A stretch of 64,000 nt of DNA from Flavobacterium sp. 5 (GCF_002813295.1 NZ_PHUE01000001.1:3596001-3660000), one strand, 5' to 3'. Shown: positions 1-7,560, counted from the first letter of the stretch. Translations and numbers: made by a program. The notes: a model not told the origin generated them from the sequence alone.

Positions 1-4
1 AAAA

Positions 5-1423
5 ATGGCAACTAATCTGGACGAATCTTTTAGAGATACCATAGGGACTATTGATAAGGAAGGTCGTAGAAAGTATATTTATCCCAAAAAACCTTCGGGA
101 AAATTTTACGATTATAGGAAATGGGTCAGCTATTTTTTATTAGCCATTCTTATTGCTAATCCCTTTATAAAAATAAACGGGAATCAGTTTATGATGTTCA
201 ATGTATTGGAGCGTCGTTTCAATATTTTTAGTTTCCCTTTTTGGCCACAGGATTTCTATCTTTTCGTAATTTTTATGGTTATTGGGGTCGTGTTTGTGCT
301 TTTATTTACCGTTATTTTTGGGAGAATATTTTGCGGATGGATTTGTCCGCAGACCATTTTTATGGAAATGGTTTTTCGCCGAATAGAATATTGGATTGAA
401 GGTGACAGAGGTGCCCAGATACGATTACAAAAGCAGGAATGGAACGCAGAGAAAATTAGAAAAAAATCAATAAAATGGTTTTTATTTCTAGTGGTTTCAT
501 TTTTAATAGCCAATGTTTTTTTAGCTTATCTAATAGGGAGTGATGAATTATTCCGATTGATAGAAGATGGACCTTTGGCCCACACTAGCACTTTTATATC
601 ATTATTGATTTTTACGGGCGTTTTCTATTTTGTTTTCGCATGGTTTAGAGAGCAGGTTTGTATTATAGCTTGCCCTTACGGAAGATTGCAAGGCGTTTTA
701 TTGGATAAAAAATCAATCAATGTTGCTTATGATTTTGTTCGTGGCGAAAAAGAAGTTGGAAGGGCCAAATTCAATAAACAAGAAGATAGAGAAGCTTCTG
801 GAAAAGGGGATTGTATAGACTGCAAACAATGCGTAAATGTATGTCCAACAGGAATTGATATCCGTAATGGAGTGCAACTTGAATGTGTGAATTGTACTGC
901 CTGCATTGATGAATGTGATACAATTATGGAAAGCGTAGGATTGCCTTTAGGATTGATTCGTTATGCTTCTGAAGATGAAATTGAAACTAAGGCGAAGTTT
1001 AAGTTTACTGCCAAAATGAAAGGCTACTCAGCTGTACTATTGATATTAGTTGGGATCCTTACTGGATTATTGTTTTTGAGAACAGAAGTTGAAGCTACTA
1101 TTTTTAGACTACCAGGACAATTGTTTCAGCACAAAGGAGATAATATTAGTAATATCTATACTTTTAAAATTATCAATAAAACCAATCATGATATTAAGGA
1201 TATGCATTTTAAATTGGTTGGTATTAAAGGAACTTTGAAGGTTGTTGGAATTCAGGAATTGAAAGTTCCAAAACAGGGAATGTCAAGCGGGACGATGTTT
1301 ATTGAGATTAATAAATTTTTATTAGAATCGGATAGAACTAAATTAGAGATTGATCTTTACGAGGGAAATAAAAAAATTGAAACCACTAATACCAATTTCT
1401 TAAGTCCTCGAAGTTTTGATTAG
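5..1423 (+). CDS. ccoG: cytochrome c oxidase accessory protein CcoG (FixG/RdxA type)
   Basis: A membrane-bound polyferredoxin-like protein needed for assembly of cbb3-type cytochrome oxidase, proposed in other bacteria to act on copper for the CcoN site. The 472-residue protein has about five membrane segments (near residues 40-58, 80-105, 155-178, 195-212 and 340-358). The segment CGWICPQ holds C110 and C114, CIIACP holds C219 and C223, and two ferredoxin clusters follow: C270/273/276/280 and C294/297/300/304. A C-terminal periplasmic Ig-like domain follows the last helix. The ATG lies 4 bases into the window, so the rest of the cco operon is probably just upstream. ccoH follows after 34 nt on the same strand. 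Confidence 0.95.
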   Translation: MATNLDESFRDTIGTIDKEGRRKYIYPKKPSGKFYDYRKWVSYFLLAILIANPFIKINGNQFMMFNVLERRFNIFSFPFWPQDFYLFVIFMVIGVVFVLLFTVIFGRIFCGWICPQTIFMEMVFRRIEYWIEGDRGAQIRLQKQEWNAEKIRKKSIKWFLFLVVSFLIANVFLAYLIGSDELFRLIEDGPLAHTSTFISLLIFTGVFYFVFAWFREQVCIIACPYGRLQGVLLDKKSINVAYDFVRGEKEVGRAKFNKQEDREASGKGDCIDCKQCVNVCPTGIDIRNGVQLECVNCTACIDECDTIMESVGLPLGLIRYASEDEIETKAKFKFTAKMKGYSAVLLILVGILTGLLFLRTEVEATIFRLPGQLFQHKGDNISNIYTFKIINKTNHDIKDMHFKLVGIKGTLKVVGIQELKVPKQGMSSGTMFIEINKFLLESDRTKLEIDLYEGNKKIETTNTNFLSPRSFD

Positions 1424-1457
1424 CTTTAATAGTTTTATAAAAAATAAAAGATAAGAA

Positions 1458-1910
1458 ATGAAAAATAATTGGGGAACTTATATAGTGATTGCTTTCGTTT
1501 TGTTCATCAGCTTTATTATGTATTTTGTTTTGAAAGTACAGACCGATAGTAAGTATGATAATGATTTGGTTGTCGAAGAGTATTACAAGCATGATGTTCA
1601 TTTTCAAGATGAGATGGCACGCATTCAGAATGCTCATGATTTAAAAGTGAAACCTGTAATTACTGTTGAAGCTAATGGTGTTTCTATTGTATTTCCTGCT
1701 GATTTTACGCCAAAGGACATTAAGGGAACAGTTGCTATTTATCGGCCTTCAAATAAGAAATTTGATTTTCAGGTGCCTATTTCATTTACGGATTCTGCTT
1801 CTTTGTTTGTTCCAAAAAGTAAATTTGTCGGAGGAGAGTGGTATATAAATATGGAGTGGCAGTATAAAGGAAAATCGTATTTGACTAAGGAAAAAATCTA
1901 CGTTAAGTAG
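1458..1910 (+). CDS. ccoH: FixH/CcoH family cbb3 oxidase assembly protein
   Basis: A 150-residue protein with one N-terminal membrane helix (about residues 7-25) followed by a periplasmic domain, the FixH layout. The conserved stretch just after the helix, with EEYYKHDVHFQDEM at about residues 38-51, is typical of Bacteroidetes FixH proteins. In other bacteria CcoH/FixH is required for maturation or stability of the cbb3 oxidase. It is 34 nt downstream of ccoG and surely in the same operon. No terminator is visible directly after it; the next 490 bp are repeat DNA. Confidence 0.85.
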   Translation: MKNNWGTYIVIAFVLFISFIMYFVLKVQTDSKYDNDLVVEEYYKHDVHFQDEMARIQNAHDLKVKPVITVEANGVSIVFPADFTPKDIKGTVAIYRPSNKKFDFQVPISFTDSASLFVPKSKFVGGEWYINMEWQYKGKSYLTKEKIYVK

Positions 1911-1941
1911 ATTTATGAATTATGAATTATGAATTACGAGT

Positions 1942-2111
1942 TAGCGCAAAGTATGACCACAATATTGTCATCTTGAGGAACGAGTGAACTCCGCAATACA
2001 ATTCCTTAATATTTGGATAGGGAAAATAGTTTGATTGGTATTGTCGAGTTACTTGTGAAGATATCTCCTTCGTCGATATGACAAAGATTGCGTGATGTGG
2101 ATTGTGAAAAT
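1942..2111. repeat. direct repeat copy A containing a 120-bp imperfect palindrome
   Basis: This stretch aligns almost throughout with 2209-2379. Its core, 1965-2084, starts TTGTCAT and ends ATGACAA. Its left arm (about 1965-1997, ending CCGCAAT) and right arm (about 2040-2084, starting ATTGTCGAG) are imperfect inverted copies of each other. The same two arm types, in the reverse order, bound the GIY-YIG gene at 4291-4770. It looks like a small non-autonomous element. The 491-bp gap 1911-2401 holds nothing else apart from a short TATGAAT-like run at about 1915-1937. Confidence 0.8.
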
Positions 2112-2208
2112 GGATTTCAGATATTAGAAATTGGTTAGCATTAATCAAGGAAGTTCACAATTCAATGAATAAAAAAACAAGAGACAATTAAAATAGGAGA
2201 AAAATTTC

Positions 2209-2379
2209 TAGCCCAAAGAATGACCGCAATATTGTCATCCCGAGGAACGAGGGAACTCCGCAATACAATTCCTCAATATTTGGTTAAAGAAAATAACTTT
2301 GATTTGGATTGTCGAGTTACTTGTGAAGATATCTCCTTCGTCGATATGACAAATATTATGTGATATGGATTATGGAAAC
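2209..2379. repeat. direct repeat copy B containing a 121-bp imperfect palindrome
   Basis: Second copy of the repeat at 1942-2111. The core is 2232-2352, with TTGTCAT and ATGACAA ends. Similarity continues outside the palindromic core on both sides (TAGCxCAAAG upstream, GTGATxTGGATT downstream), so the flanks were copied too. It sits about 20 nt upstream of the next gene and may carry transcript structure into that leader. Confidence 0.8.
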
Positions 2380-2401
2380 ATAATTAAAAATATAAATTAC
2401 A

Positions 2402-3103
2402 ATGTTTTACACCGCTTTTTTATTTGGATTAATAAGTAGCTTTCACTGCATAGGAATGTGCGGTCCTATTGCTATGATGTTACCTGTAGAGCGAAATAAT
2501 CCAGCAAAAAAAGTAGTTCAAATTATTACGTATCATTTAGGGAGATTAACAGCTTATGGAAGTATCGGATTGCTTTTTGGACTGTTAGGGAAAGGATTCT
2601 TCCTGGCTGGAATTCAGCAACAGTTATCTATTTTAGTTGGAATTGCAATGATTTTGGTGATTCTAATTCCTGAAAAAGTTTTGGCTCGATATAATTTTTC
2701 TAAGCCAGTTTATAAATTGATTTCAAAAATGAAGCAAAAGCTTGGAAGTCATTTTAAAAATAAAAGTTTTAAGTCTCTTTTTATAATCGGTTTGCTGAAT
2801 GGTTTTTTGCCATGCGGAATGGTTTATGTTGCCTTGTTTGGTGCCATTGCCATGCAAAGTGCAGGTTTTGGAGTTTTGTATATGGTACTTTTTGGCTTGG
2901 GAACCGTGCCATTGATGAGTTCGGTTGTTTATATAAATTCATTTCTTACGGTTCCAATTCGGAATAGCATTCAAAAAGTAATTCCTTATGTGGGAGTTGC
3001 AATAGGAGTGTTGTTTATTCTTAGAGGTCTTGGACTCGGAATTCCTTATGTTTCTCCTTCCAATATGAGTTTGTTTGTACAGGAAAAAGCTAATTGTCAT
3101 TAA
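2402..3103 (+). CDS. sulfite exporter TauE/SafE family membrane protein
   Basis: A 233-residue polytopic protein with about six membrane helices. It opens with SSFHCIGMCGPIAMM (about residues 12-26) and repeats a similar Pro/Cys motif, GFLPCGMVY, near residue 134. The paired HCxGMCGP and GFLPCG motifs are typical of the SafE/DsbD-like transporters found next to ccoG/ccoH in Bacteroidetes. There they are thought to supply copper or thiol reducing power for cbb3 oxidase, a role inferred here from context only. The start ATG is the first in frame. No ribosome binding site is evident, as usual in this phylum. Confidence 0.85.
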   Translation: MFYTAFLFGLISSFHCIGMCGPIAMMLPVERNNPAKKVVQIITYHLGRLTAYGSIGLLFGLLGKGFFLAGIQQQLSILVGIAMILVILIPEKVLARYNFSKPVYKLISKMKQKLGSHFKNKSFKSLFIIGLLNGFLPCGMVYVALFGAIAMQSAGFGVLYMVLFGLGTVPLMSSVVYINSFLTVPIRNSIQKVIPYVGVAIGVLFILRGLGLGIPYVSPSNMSLFVQEKANCH

Positions 3104-3192
3104 TTGGTTTTTTGTGAATTAATGAGAAAGATGTGAGCTTAAGTTGAGAAAAACACTCTCTGATGGTCGTTTACAACTAACATTAGTGGAGA

Positions 3193-3813
3193 CTAAGTTT
3201 CTCGTAATTTAATTTTAGAACTAAAATCTTTAATTAAATTATGCAAGTATTTGTAATATTCAAATGAATTTTCTCTAGCAAACTGTTCCATTTGTAACTC
3301 TGAAATTGATATTAGATGTCTTCTATCAATTTCTACATTTTTTATTTCGTCATTATAAATATTACCCATTAATGCAGGGATTTTAAATGGAACTGATTTT
3401 AGAACGTTTTCAAAACTCGAATGAGAAAATCCATTTCGCAAAAGATCATTAATGAATTTCTCAAGATGTGCTTTCTCGTCTAAATTTATCAATCTTTGAT
3501 TGAAACAATTTGTTATTGTAGAACGTAAGGCCATTCCTTGATATTTGTTGTATGCTTTTATCGAATCTTGCTCATTTTTATTATTTAAACTGTTATTGTA
3601 AATCAAAACAATTTTTAATAACCTTTCTAAAATATGATTTCCAATAGTAATACCTGCGACGTGCGCATCAAGAATTAAACATCTAAAAAATTCGTTCATT
3701 AATTGGCCAACACCAAAGAATAGATTTGTTTCAATTTCAAAATAAGGTTCCAATTTTTCAAAATTTGATTCGGCTTTATTAATTAAAAATTGTTTATACG
3801 TTTCTAAATCCAT
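3193..3813 (-). CDS. hypothetical protein with a HEPN-like RNxxxH motif
   Basis: A 206-residue soluble, probably all-helical protein that I do not recognise by name. Residues 126-131 read RNGFSH, which fits the Rx4H catalytic signature of HEPN ribonucleases, including the polar residue after Arg. The upstream helices are consistent with that fold, but no partner nucleotidyltransferase gene adjoins it. It is isolated: repeat DNA lies on its 5' side and the convergent TauE/SafE gene on its 3' side. An abortive-infection or RNA-cleaving role is possible but unproven. The motif could also be fortuitous. Confidence 0.55.
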   Translation of the reverse strand: MDLETYKQFLINKAESNFEKLEPYFEIETNLFFGVGQLMNEFFRCLILDAHVAGITIGNHILERLLKIVLIYNNSLNNKNEQDSIKAYNKYQGMALRSTITNCFNQRLINLDEKAHLEKFINDLLRNGFSHSSFENVLKSVPFKIPALMGNIYNDEIKNVEIDRRHLISISELQMEQFARENSFEYYKYLHNLIKDFSSKIKLRET

Positions 3814-3942
3814 TTGTTTGTTGTTAGATATTAATTCATTTTAGGCAAGTTTGCCACTAACTCATTTATATACGAAACAAACTTCTGTACATATATTTAA
3901 AATGTGGCTCATTAACGAAGATTTGCTTAAATATTTACTCTA

Positions 3943-4188
3943 TTTCAAATATAGAGATTTAAAATCACAAACCTATACATGTGTTTTTTGTTTATTGTAG
4001 ATGTTTTTTTGCTCCTCGCAGTAAAATAAGGCTTCTGAAGAGAAAATAATACCCTGATGAGAGCTTCCGTCGTCCTGATACGGGCTTCGTACTCTCTGAT
4101 ATGGTCTTCGTACAGCCTGTTGTATGCTTCGTACTCCCAATTATAGTCTTCGGAGATGGAATTATCTGCTTCGTAAAGGTTTTTGCTA
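3943..4188. repeat. 21-bp tandem array with ~110-bp leader, locus 1
   Basis: From 4063 to 4188 there are six consecutive degenerate 21-bp units. Each begins with GCTTC or TCTTC (unit starts 4063, 4084, 4105, 4126, 4147, 4168). The preceding ~120 bp (3943-4062) aligns with 51009-51119, directly ahead of the second array. Shared landmarks are TTTCAAATATA, GAGATTTAAAAT or AAGATTTAAAAT, CAGTAAAAT and AAAATAAT. The units here are more diverged than at locus 2. It is not a CRISPR array: there are no unique spacers. The rest of the 523-bp gap 3814-4336 is AT-rich with no recognisable gene. Confidence 0.85.
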
Positions 4189-4290
4189 GATAGTTTTGAT
4201 TATAGACAGAATTTAGATTGTGTTCCAGAGTGGGAGATTTTCGCTTACAAGGGACAAGAGTATACATTAGGTTTGCATTATCACATAAGT

Positions 4291-4770
4291 TTGTCATTCC
4301 GACGTAGGAGGAATCTGCACAAGTAGCTCCGCAATTTTAGTCAAATAAGTGATTCAAAAAATCAAGGTCTGGATTAATTGTTTTTATGAGGTCTAATTTC
4401 TTTTCTCGTCTCCAGCCTTTTATTTCTTTTTCACGGGTAATAGCTTCCTGTATCCAAATAAACTTTTCATAGTAAAGCAAAAAATGAACATTATAACTTG
4501 AGGCAAATGTTTTGTTTTTAGATATTATATTGTCTTTGTGTTGCTCCAAACGTATTTTTAAATGATTGGTAACACCCGTATATAAAACAGTCTTTGCTTT
4601 ATTGGTGATTATATAAATGTAGTACGTGTGATATCCTTCTTGAAATTGCATAATACTAAAGTAGTGTTTTGATTACAAATAAAAGAATACTACCGTTAGT
4701 AATGATAATTTAGATATGGAAAAATTTACGGAATAGTATTGCGGAGATTCCTCGTTCCTCGGAATGACAA
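4291..4770 (-). mobile_element. GIY-YIG-encoding element bounded by inverted arms
   Basis: The left arm (4291-4335) starts TTGTCATTCCGACGTAGGAG and ends CCGCAAT. The right arm (4738-4770) is its imperfect inverted copy, starting ATTGCGG and ending AATGACAA. Only the small GIY-YIG gene lies between them, and its stop codon falls just past the left arm. These arms match the two arm types of the palindromic repeats at 1965-2084 and 2232-2352, in the reverse order. The structure suggests a gene-carrying parent element and gene-less derivatives. No target-site duplication was established. Confidence 0.6.
4337..4651 (-). CDS. GIY-YIG nuclease family protein (small, single domain)
   Basis: A 104-residue stand-alone GIY-YIG domain. 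The GIY-equivalent YIYI is at residues 11-14 and the YIG-equivalent YTG at 24-26. The catalytic Arg is R34 (KIRLEQH), and the metal-binding Glu is in QEAITREKEIKGW, about E69. All catalytic positions look intact. Family members cut DNA by a one-metal mechanism; small ones of this URI/UPF0213 type are mostly uncharacterised. The gene stands alone inside a pair of inverted arms, so a role in moving or maintaining that repeat is an inference. A one-mismatch -7 element lies about 25 nt upstream. Confidence 0.9.
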   Translation of the reverse strand: MQFQEGYHTYYIYIITNKAKTVLYTGVTNHLKIRLEQHKDNIISKNKTFASSYNVHFLLYYEKFIWIQEAITREKEIKGWRREKKLDLIKTINPDLDFLNHLFD

Positions 4771-4855
4771 TATTGAGAGTAAAAAACTTTATGGTTGAGG
4801 TTCAATAACTTTACAGAAAACCCTAAACCTTCTTTTGAAACTCAAGCCATCCTAT

Positions 4856-4990
4856 CCCCGATAGTAGTGGAAATCCTTGTTGCCCGGGGTTTGGGCAACA
4901 AGATTGCAACGGATTGCTTCGCCAGTTCGGCTTTCAGCCTCGTGTGCGGGAACCCATGCTTCCTGAAAATGTCTAAATTCTCTGCTCCTA
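4856..4990. repeat. P repeat, copy 1 (hairpin-bearing intergenic element)
   Basis: Starts CCCCGATAGTAGTGGAAATC and runs to TGCTCCTA. A perfect 10-bp hairpin, CTTGTTGCCC paired with GGGCAACAAG, is followed by GATTGCAACGGAT and, after an extra ~30-nt insert, by GCGGGAACCCATGCTTCCTG. Copies are at 51431-51535 and 18433-18536. The 354-bp gap 4652-5005 otherwise contains only the right arm of the GIY-YIG element and AT-rich sequence. The open frame across it (4795-5019) is an artefact of the repeat. Confidence 0.75.
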
Positions 4991-5005
4991 AATACTATAC
5001 AAATT

Positions 5006-6370
5006 TCAAATCGTCATAGAAAATAATGCCGTATCTGGTGTCTTTCTTTTCAATCGTAAATCGAACGCCATGCAGATGTTACGCACGTATGGTTTTCCTT
5101 TTTCGGTAACTAGAATTTTGTTTTCGTTTATAATCAATAGACCATCTTTTTCCATCTCTTCAAGCTGGATCAAAATTTCTGGAATTTCGGGAACATAATT
5201 GGCGGAATCTTCCCAACTGGTTTCGAATTGACACATTAGATTCAGAATGTGTTTTCGGATGATGAGGTCTTCAGTAGATAAATGATGACCTCTATATACG
5301 GGTAACTTGCCCCATTCTAATATTTGGTAATAATCCTCGAGATTCTTGACATTTTGAGCAAAACTATACCAGCTGTCACTGATAGATGAAACTCCCAATC
5401 CAATCATTAATTGGGTTTTGGATGAGCTGTAGCCCATAAAGTTTCGATGTAGTTTTTTATTGTCGAAAGAGTTGTATAAGCTGTCGGATTTTAATGCAAA
5501 ATGATCCATACCGATTTCATGATACTCATTTTCGAAAAGTAATTCTTTTCCAACTTCGTATAATTTTCTTTTAGTTTCATCTTTGGGAATGTCTTCATCA
5601 CGAAATCCGCGTTGTCCGTTGCCTTTTATCCAAGGTACATGCGCATAACTGTAAAATGCCAATCGATCGGGTTGTAATGAGTTTGTTTTTTCGATGGTAT
5701 CAACGATATTTTCAATTTCCTGAAAGGGGAGTCCAAAGATAATATCATGACCTATGGATGTATAGCCAATTTGTCTGGCCCAGAATGTTACTTTGGCTAC
5801 GTTGTGAAAAGGCTGGATTCTATGGATGGCTTTTTGGACTTTTTCGGAATAATCCTGAACTCCAAAACTGACTCTTCTAAAGCCTAAATCGTATAATTTC
5901 TGCAAATGAGCATGAGTTGTGTTGTTGGGATGTCCTTCGAAACTGAATTCGTATCCTTCTGCTTTGTCGGCATGAGATAATATTCCGTTCATTAAGTCTT
6001 CAAGATTTTCTATGGAGAAAAAGGTAGGTGTTCCTCCGCCCAAATGAATTTCTTTGATTTTTGGTCTTTCGCCCAAAATTGTGCAATACAGTGTCCATTC
6101 TTTTATAACAGCTTCGATGTATGGATTTTCGACCGCATGATTTTTGGTAATGCGTTTATTGCAACCACAAAAAGTACATAAGCTTTCGCAAAAAGGCAAA
6201 TGAATATATAAACTAATGCCTTCTTTATCATTGCTTTCGAAGAAAGATTTTTTTAGAGTTTCGATCCAGATTTCATTTGTAAATCCTGACTCATCCCAAT
6301 AAGGAACCGTAGGATAACTCGTGTAACGGGGTCCTGGAACATTGTATTTTTGAATAAGTGAGGTTTCCAT
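5006..6370 (-). CDS. hemN: oxygen-independent coproporphyrinogen III oxidase
   Basis: A radical-SAM enzyme that decarboxylates coproporphyrinogen III to protoporphyrinogen IX without O2. The 454-residue protein carries the iron-sulfur ligands C61, C65 and C68 in CESLCTFCGC, followed by the HemN C-terminal domain. The N-terminal motif PGPRYTSYPT (residues 12-21), which separates true HemN from HemW, is present. The gene is alone. The upstream region has a -7 element at 6394-6401 and a perfect palindrome at 6424-6437, pointing to Fnr-type oxygen control. Nearness to the cbb3 assembly genes fits a microaerobic respiration block. Confidence 0.95.
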   Translation of the reverse strand: METSLIQKYNVPGPRYTSYPTVPYWDESGFTNEIWIETLKKSFFESNDKEGISLYIHLPFCESLCTFCGCNKRITKNHAVENPYIEAVIKEWTLYCTILGERPKIKEIHLGGGTPTFFSIENLEDLMNGILSHADKAEGYEFSFEGHPNNTTHAHLQKLYDLGFRRVSFGVQDYSEKVQKAIHRIQPFHNVAKVTFWARQIGYTSIGHDIIFGLPFQEIENIVDTIEKTNSLQPDRLAFYSYAHVPWIKGNGQRGFRDEDIPKDETKRKLYEVGKELLFENEYHEIGMDHFALKSDSLYNSFDNKKLHRNFMGYSSSKTQLMIGLGVSSISDSWYSFAQNVKNLEDYYQILEWGKLPVYRGHHLSTEDLIIRKHILNLMCQFETSWEDSANYVPEIPEILIQLEEMEKDGLLIINENKILVTEKGKPYVRNICMAFDLRLKRKTPDTALFSMTI

Positions 6371-6393
6371 AGAGATACATTTTTATATGTAAT

Positions 6394-6437
6394 CAAAATT
6401 AGTCTGACTTTTTAGTAATAAAAATGATAATTATCAT
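6394..6437 (-). promoter_or_regulatory. hemN promoter with Fnr/Crp-type palindrome
   Basis: On the minus strand TAATTTTG (6401-6394) matches the Bacteroidetes -7 consensus TAnnTTTG. The palindrome ATGATAATTATCAT (6424-6437) has TGAT-N4-ATCA half-sites like an Fnr box. If transcription starts about 5 nt past the -7 element, near 6389, the palindrome is centred at about -41.5, the class II activator position. No -33 TTG is present, consistent with activator dependence. The assignment to an Fnr-type factor is inference. Confidence 0.55.
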
Positions 6438-6458
6438 GTTGAGTGTTGTCTATTTACA

Positions 6459-6488
6459 AACAAAGAGACTCAAATGAGTCTCTTTGTT
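6459..6488 (-). terminator. hairpin terminator after the 157-aa membrane protein
   Basis: Perfect 13-bp stem AACAAAGAGACTC with a 4-nt loop and the exact complement. It lies 6 nt past the stop codon of the gene at 6495-6968. Confidence 0.7.
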
Positions 6489-6494
6489 AAGTTA

Positions 6495-6968
6495 TTAGAG
6501 TATGCATTCATTGATTGTGTCTACCCATTTTTGAGCTAATCTGTGATCTTCATATAAACAATTAAAGTCTAGAAAATGATTTTCGATATTGTAAACTGGA
6601 ATCATTTCTTTTTTCATCGTGTCTTTATGAACCAGTTCTATTTCGACTTTTGAGACAGTTCCTAATTTGCTTTGAGTTGTTACTGATAAATTGCACAAAA
6701 GAATGTTTTTTAGATTTACAAAATAGGCAGTTTCTTCTTTGTAGCTAAAATCGATAAATAAGAAACCTTTGTTTTTTTGATCTATAGATATGATTTTTTT
6801 GTTCTGTGTTTCGGTTAAATCAAAATCATAATGACCGTTTTGACTGTATTGTTTCTTTATTTGGGTTATTTTATTTTTATTCGAAATGTTTGAGCGAAAT
6901 ACTAAAGTCAGAGGAATGCCTATTAATACTGTAATTACAAGGCCTATTATTGTTACGGAAGTATCCAT
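6495..6968 (-). CDS. hypothetical single-pass membrane protein
   Basis: A 157-residue protein with one N-terminal helix (about residues 7-25) followed by a basic stretch, then a soluble domain of beta character, presumably cytoplasmic. I do not recognise the family. It resembles the small anchored hypothetical proteins common in flavobacteria. It is a single-gene unit: a strong hairpin follows its stop, and a 110-nt gap separates it from the next gene upstream. Confidence 0.7.
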   Translation of the reverse strand: MDTSVTIIGLVITVLIGIPLTLVFRSNISNKNKITQIKKQYSQNGHYDFDLTETQNKKIISIDQKNKGFLFIDFSYKEETAYFVNLKNILLCNLSVTTQSKLGTVSKVEIELVHKDTMKKEMIPVYNIENHFLDFNCLYEDHRLAQKWVDTINECIL

Positions 6969-7078
6969 TTTTTGTTTTTTTGAGAATTATACATAATGAT
7001 TTGTTTTCTTGGTTCTGTTTGAATCAAGAAGAAATTAAAAGTTTTTTAACTTTTATAAAACGAGATCATGTAATTAAA

Positions 7079-7423
7079 TCACCAAAAATAATGGAAGGGG
7101 AAAAGTAAAATCGAAACTTCTGCACATCTGTCGATGTCTTGGTTTGATAGTACTATTTTAATGTTATTTTCTTTTAGACTTGTAAATAATGGGAGTAATG
7201 TGTTACTGCTTAAACCAACTGGAATACGGTTGTTGTGTTTTAGATCCGGAGTTCCTCTTTCTATACTAGGTTGAATGAAATGAGAAGTACTTAAACTTTC
7301 TTTACCAAATTCAGTATTGTTTTCTTTTTGAAATGTAATTACAGCATCGTGATTTGCACTATATGCAAATGTAGACTGAATCAATAGACCAGTAAATACG
7401 ATAAATTTCCAAAAAGTTTTCAT
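7079..7423 (-). CDS. small exported hypothetical protein
   Basis: A 114-residue protein with a clear signal peptide (MKTFWKFIVFTGLLIQSTFA, cleavage probably after about residue 20-22). The mature region of about 90 residues has no recognised motif and ends in an aromatic-rich tail (LLFPFHYFW). Function unknown. It is followed by a short gap and then by the single-pass membrane protein gene on the same strand, but the 110-nt spacing makes co-transcription uncertain. Confidence 0.6.
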   Translation of the reverse strand: MKTFWKFIVFTGLLIQSTFAYSANHDAVITFQKENNTEFGKESLSTSHFIQPSIERGTPDLKHNNRIPVGLSSNTLLPLFTSLKENNIKIVLSNQDIDRCAEVSILLFPFHYFW

Positions 7424-7506
7424 GTGGCAAATTTAGAGAATAGGTTTTTGATTAACGAGGGTATTATGGTAAATGAAAGTTAAAATTGTTTGTTTTGCGG
7501 TATAAA

Positions 7507-7538
7507 AAAGCCTCAAACTAATGAAAGTATGAGGCTTT
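7507..7538 (-). terminator. terminator after the DUF349 gene
   Basis: AAAGCCTCA (7507-7515) pairs with TGAGGCTTT (7530-7538) about 20 nt beyond the stop codon of the gene at 7561-9576. Confidence 0.65.
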
Positions 7539-7560
7539 GTATGTAATTGAAAGTTTAAAT

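Noticed and set aside
1927..2148. Minus-strand open frame between ccoH and the TauE/SafE gene
   Set aside because: It is made of the palindromic repeat and has no equivalent frame in copy B.
4063..4188. CRISPR array
   Set aside because: No alternating unique spacers; units are contiguous 21-mers and no cas genes are nearby.
3992..4297. Minus-strand open frame across locus 1 array
   Set aside because: It runs through the diverged array and into unrelated sequence, has no recognisable domain and no promoter. It is a by-product of the 21-bp period.
4795..5019. Plus-strand 74-residue open frame downstream of the GIY-YIG element
   Set aside because: It covers the P repeat, which also lacks a matching frame in its other copies.
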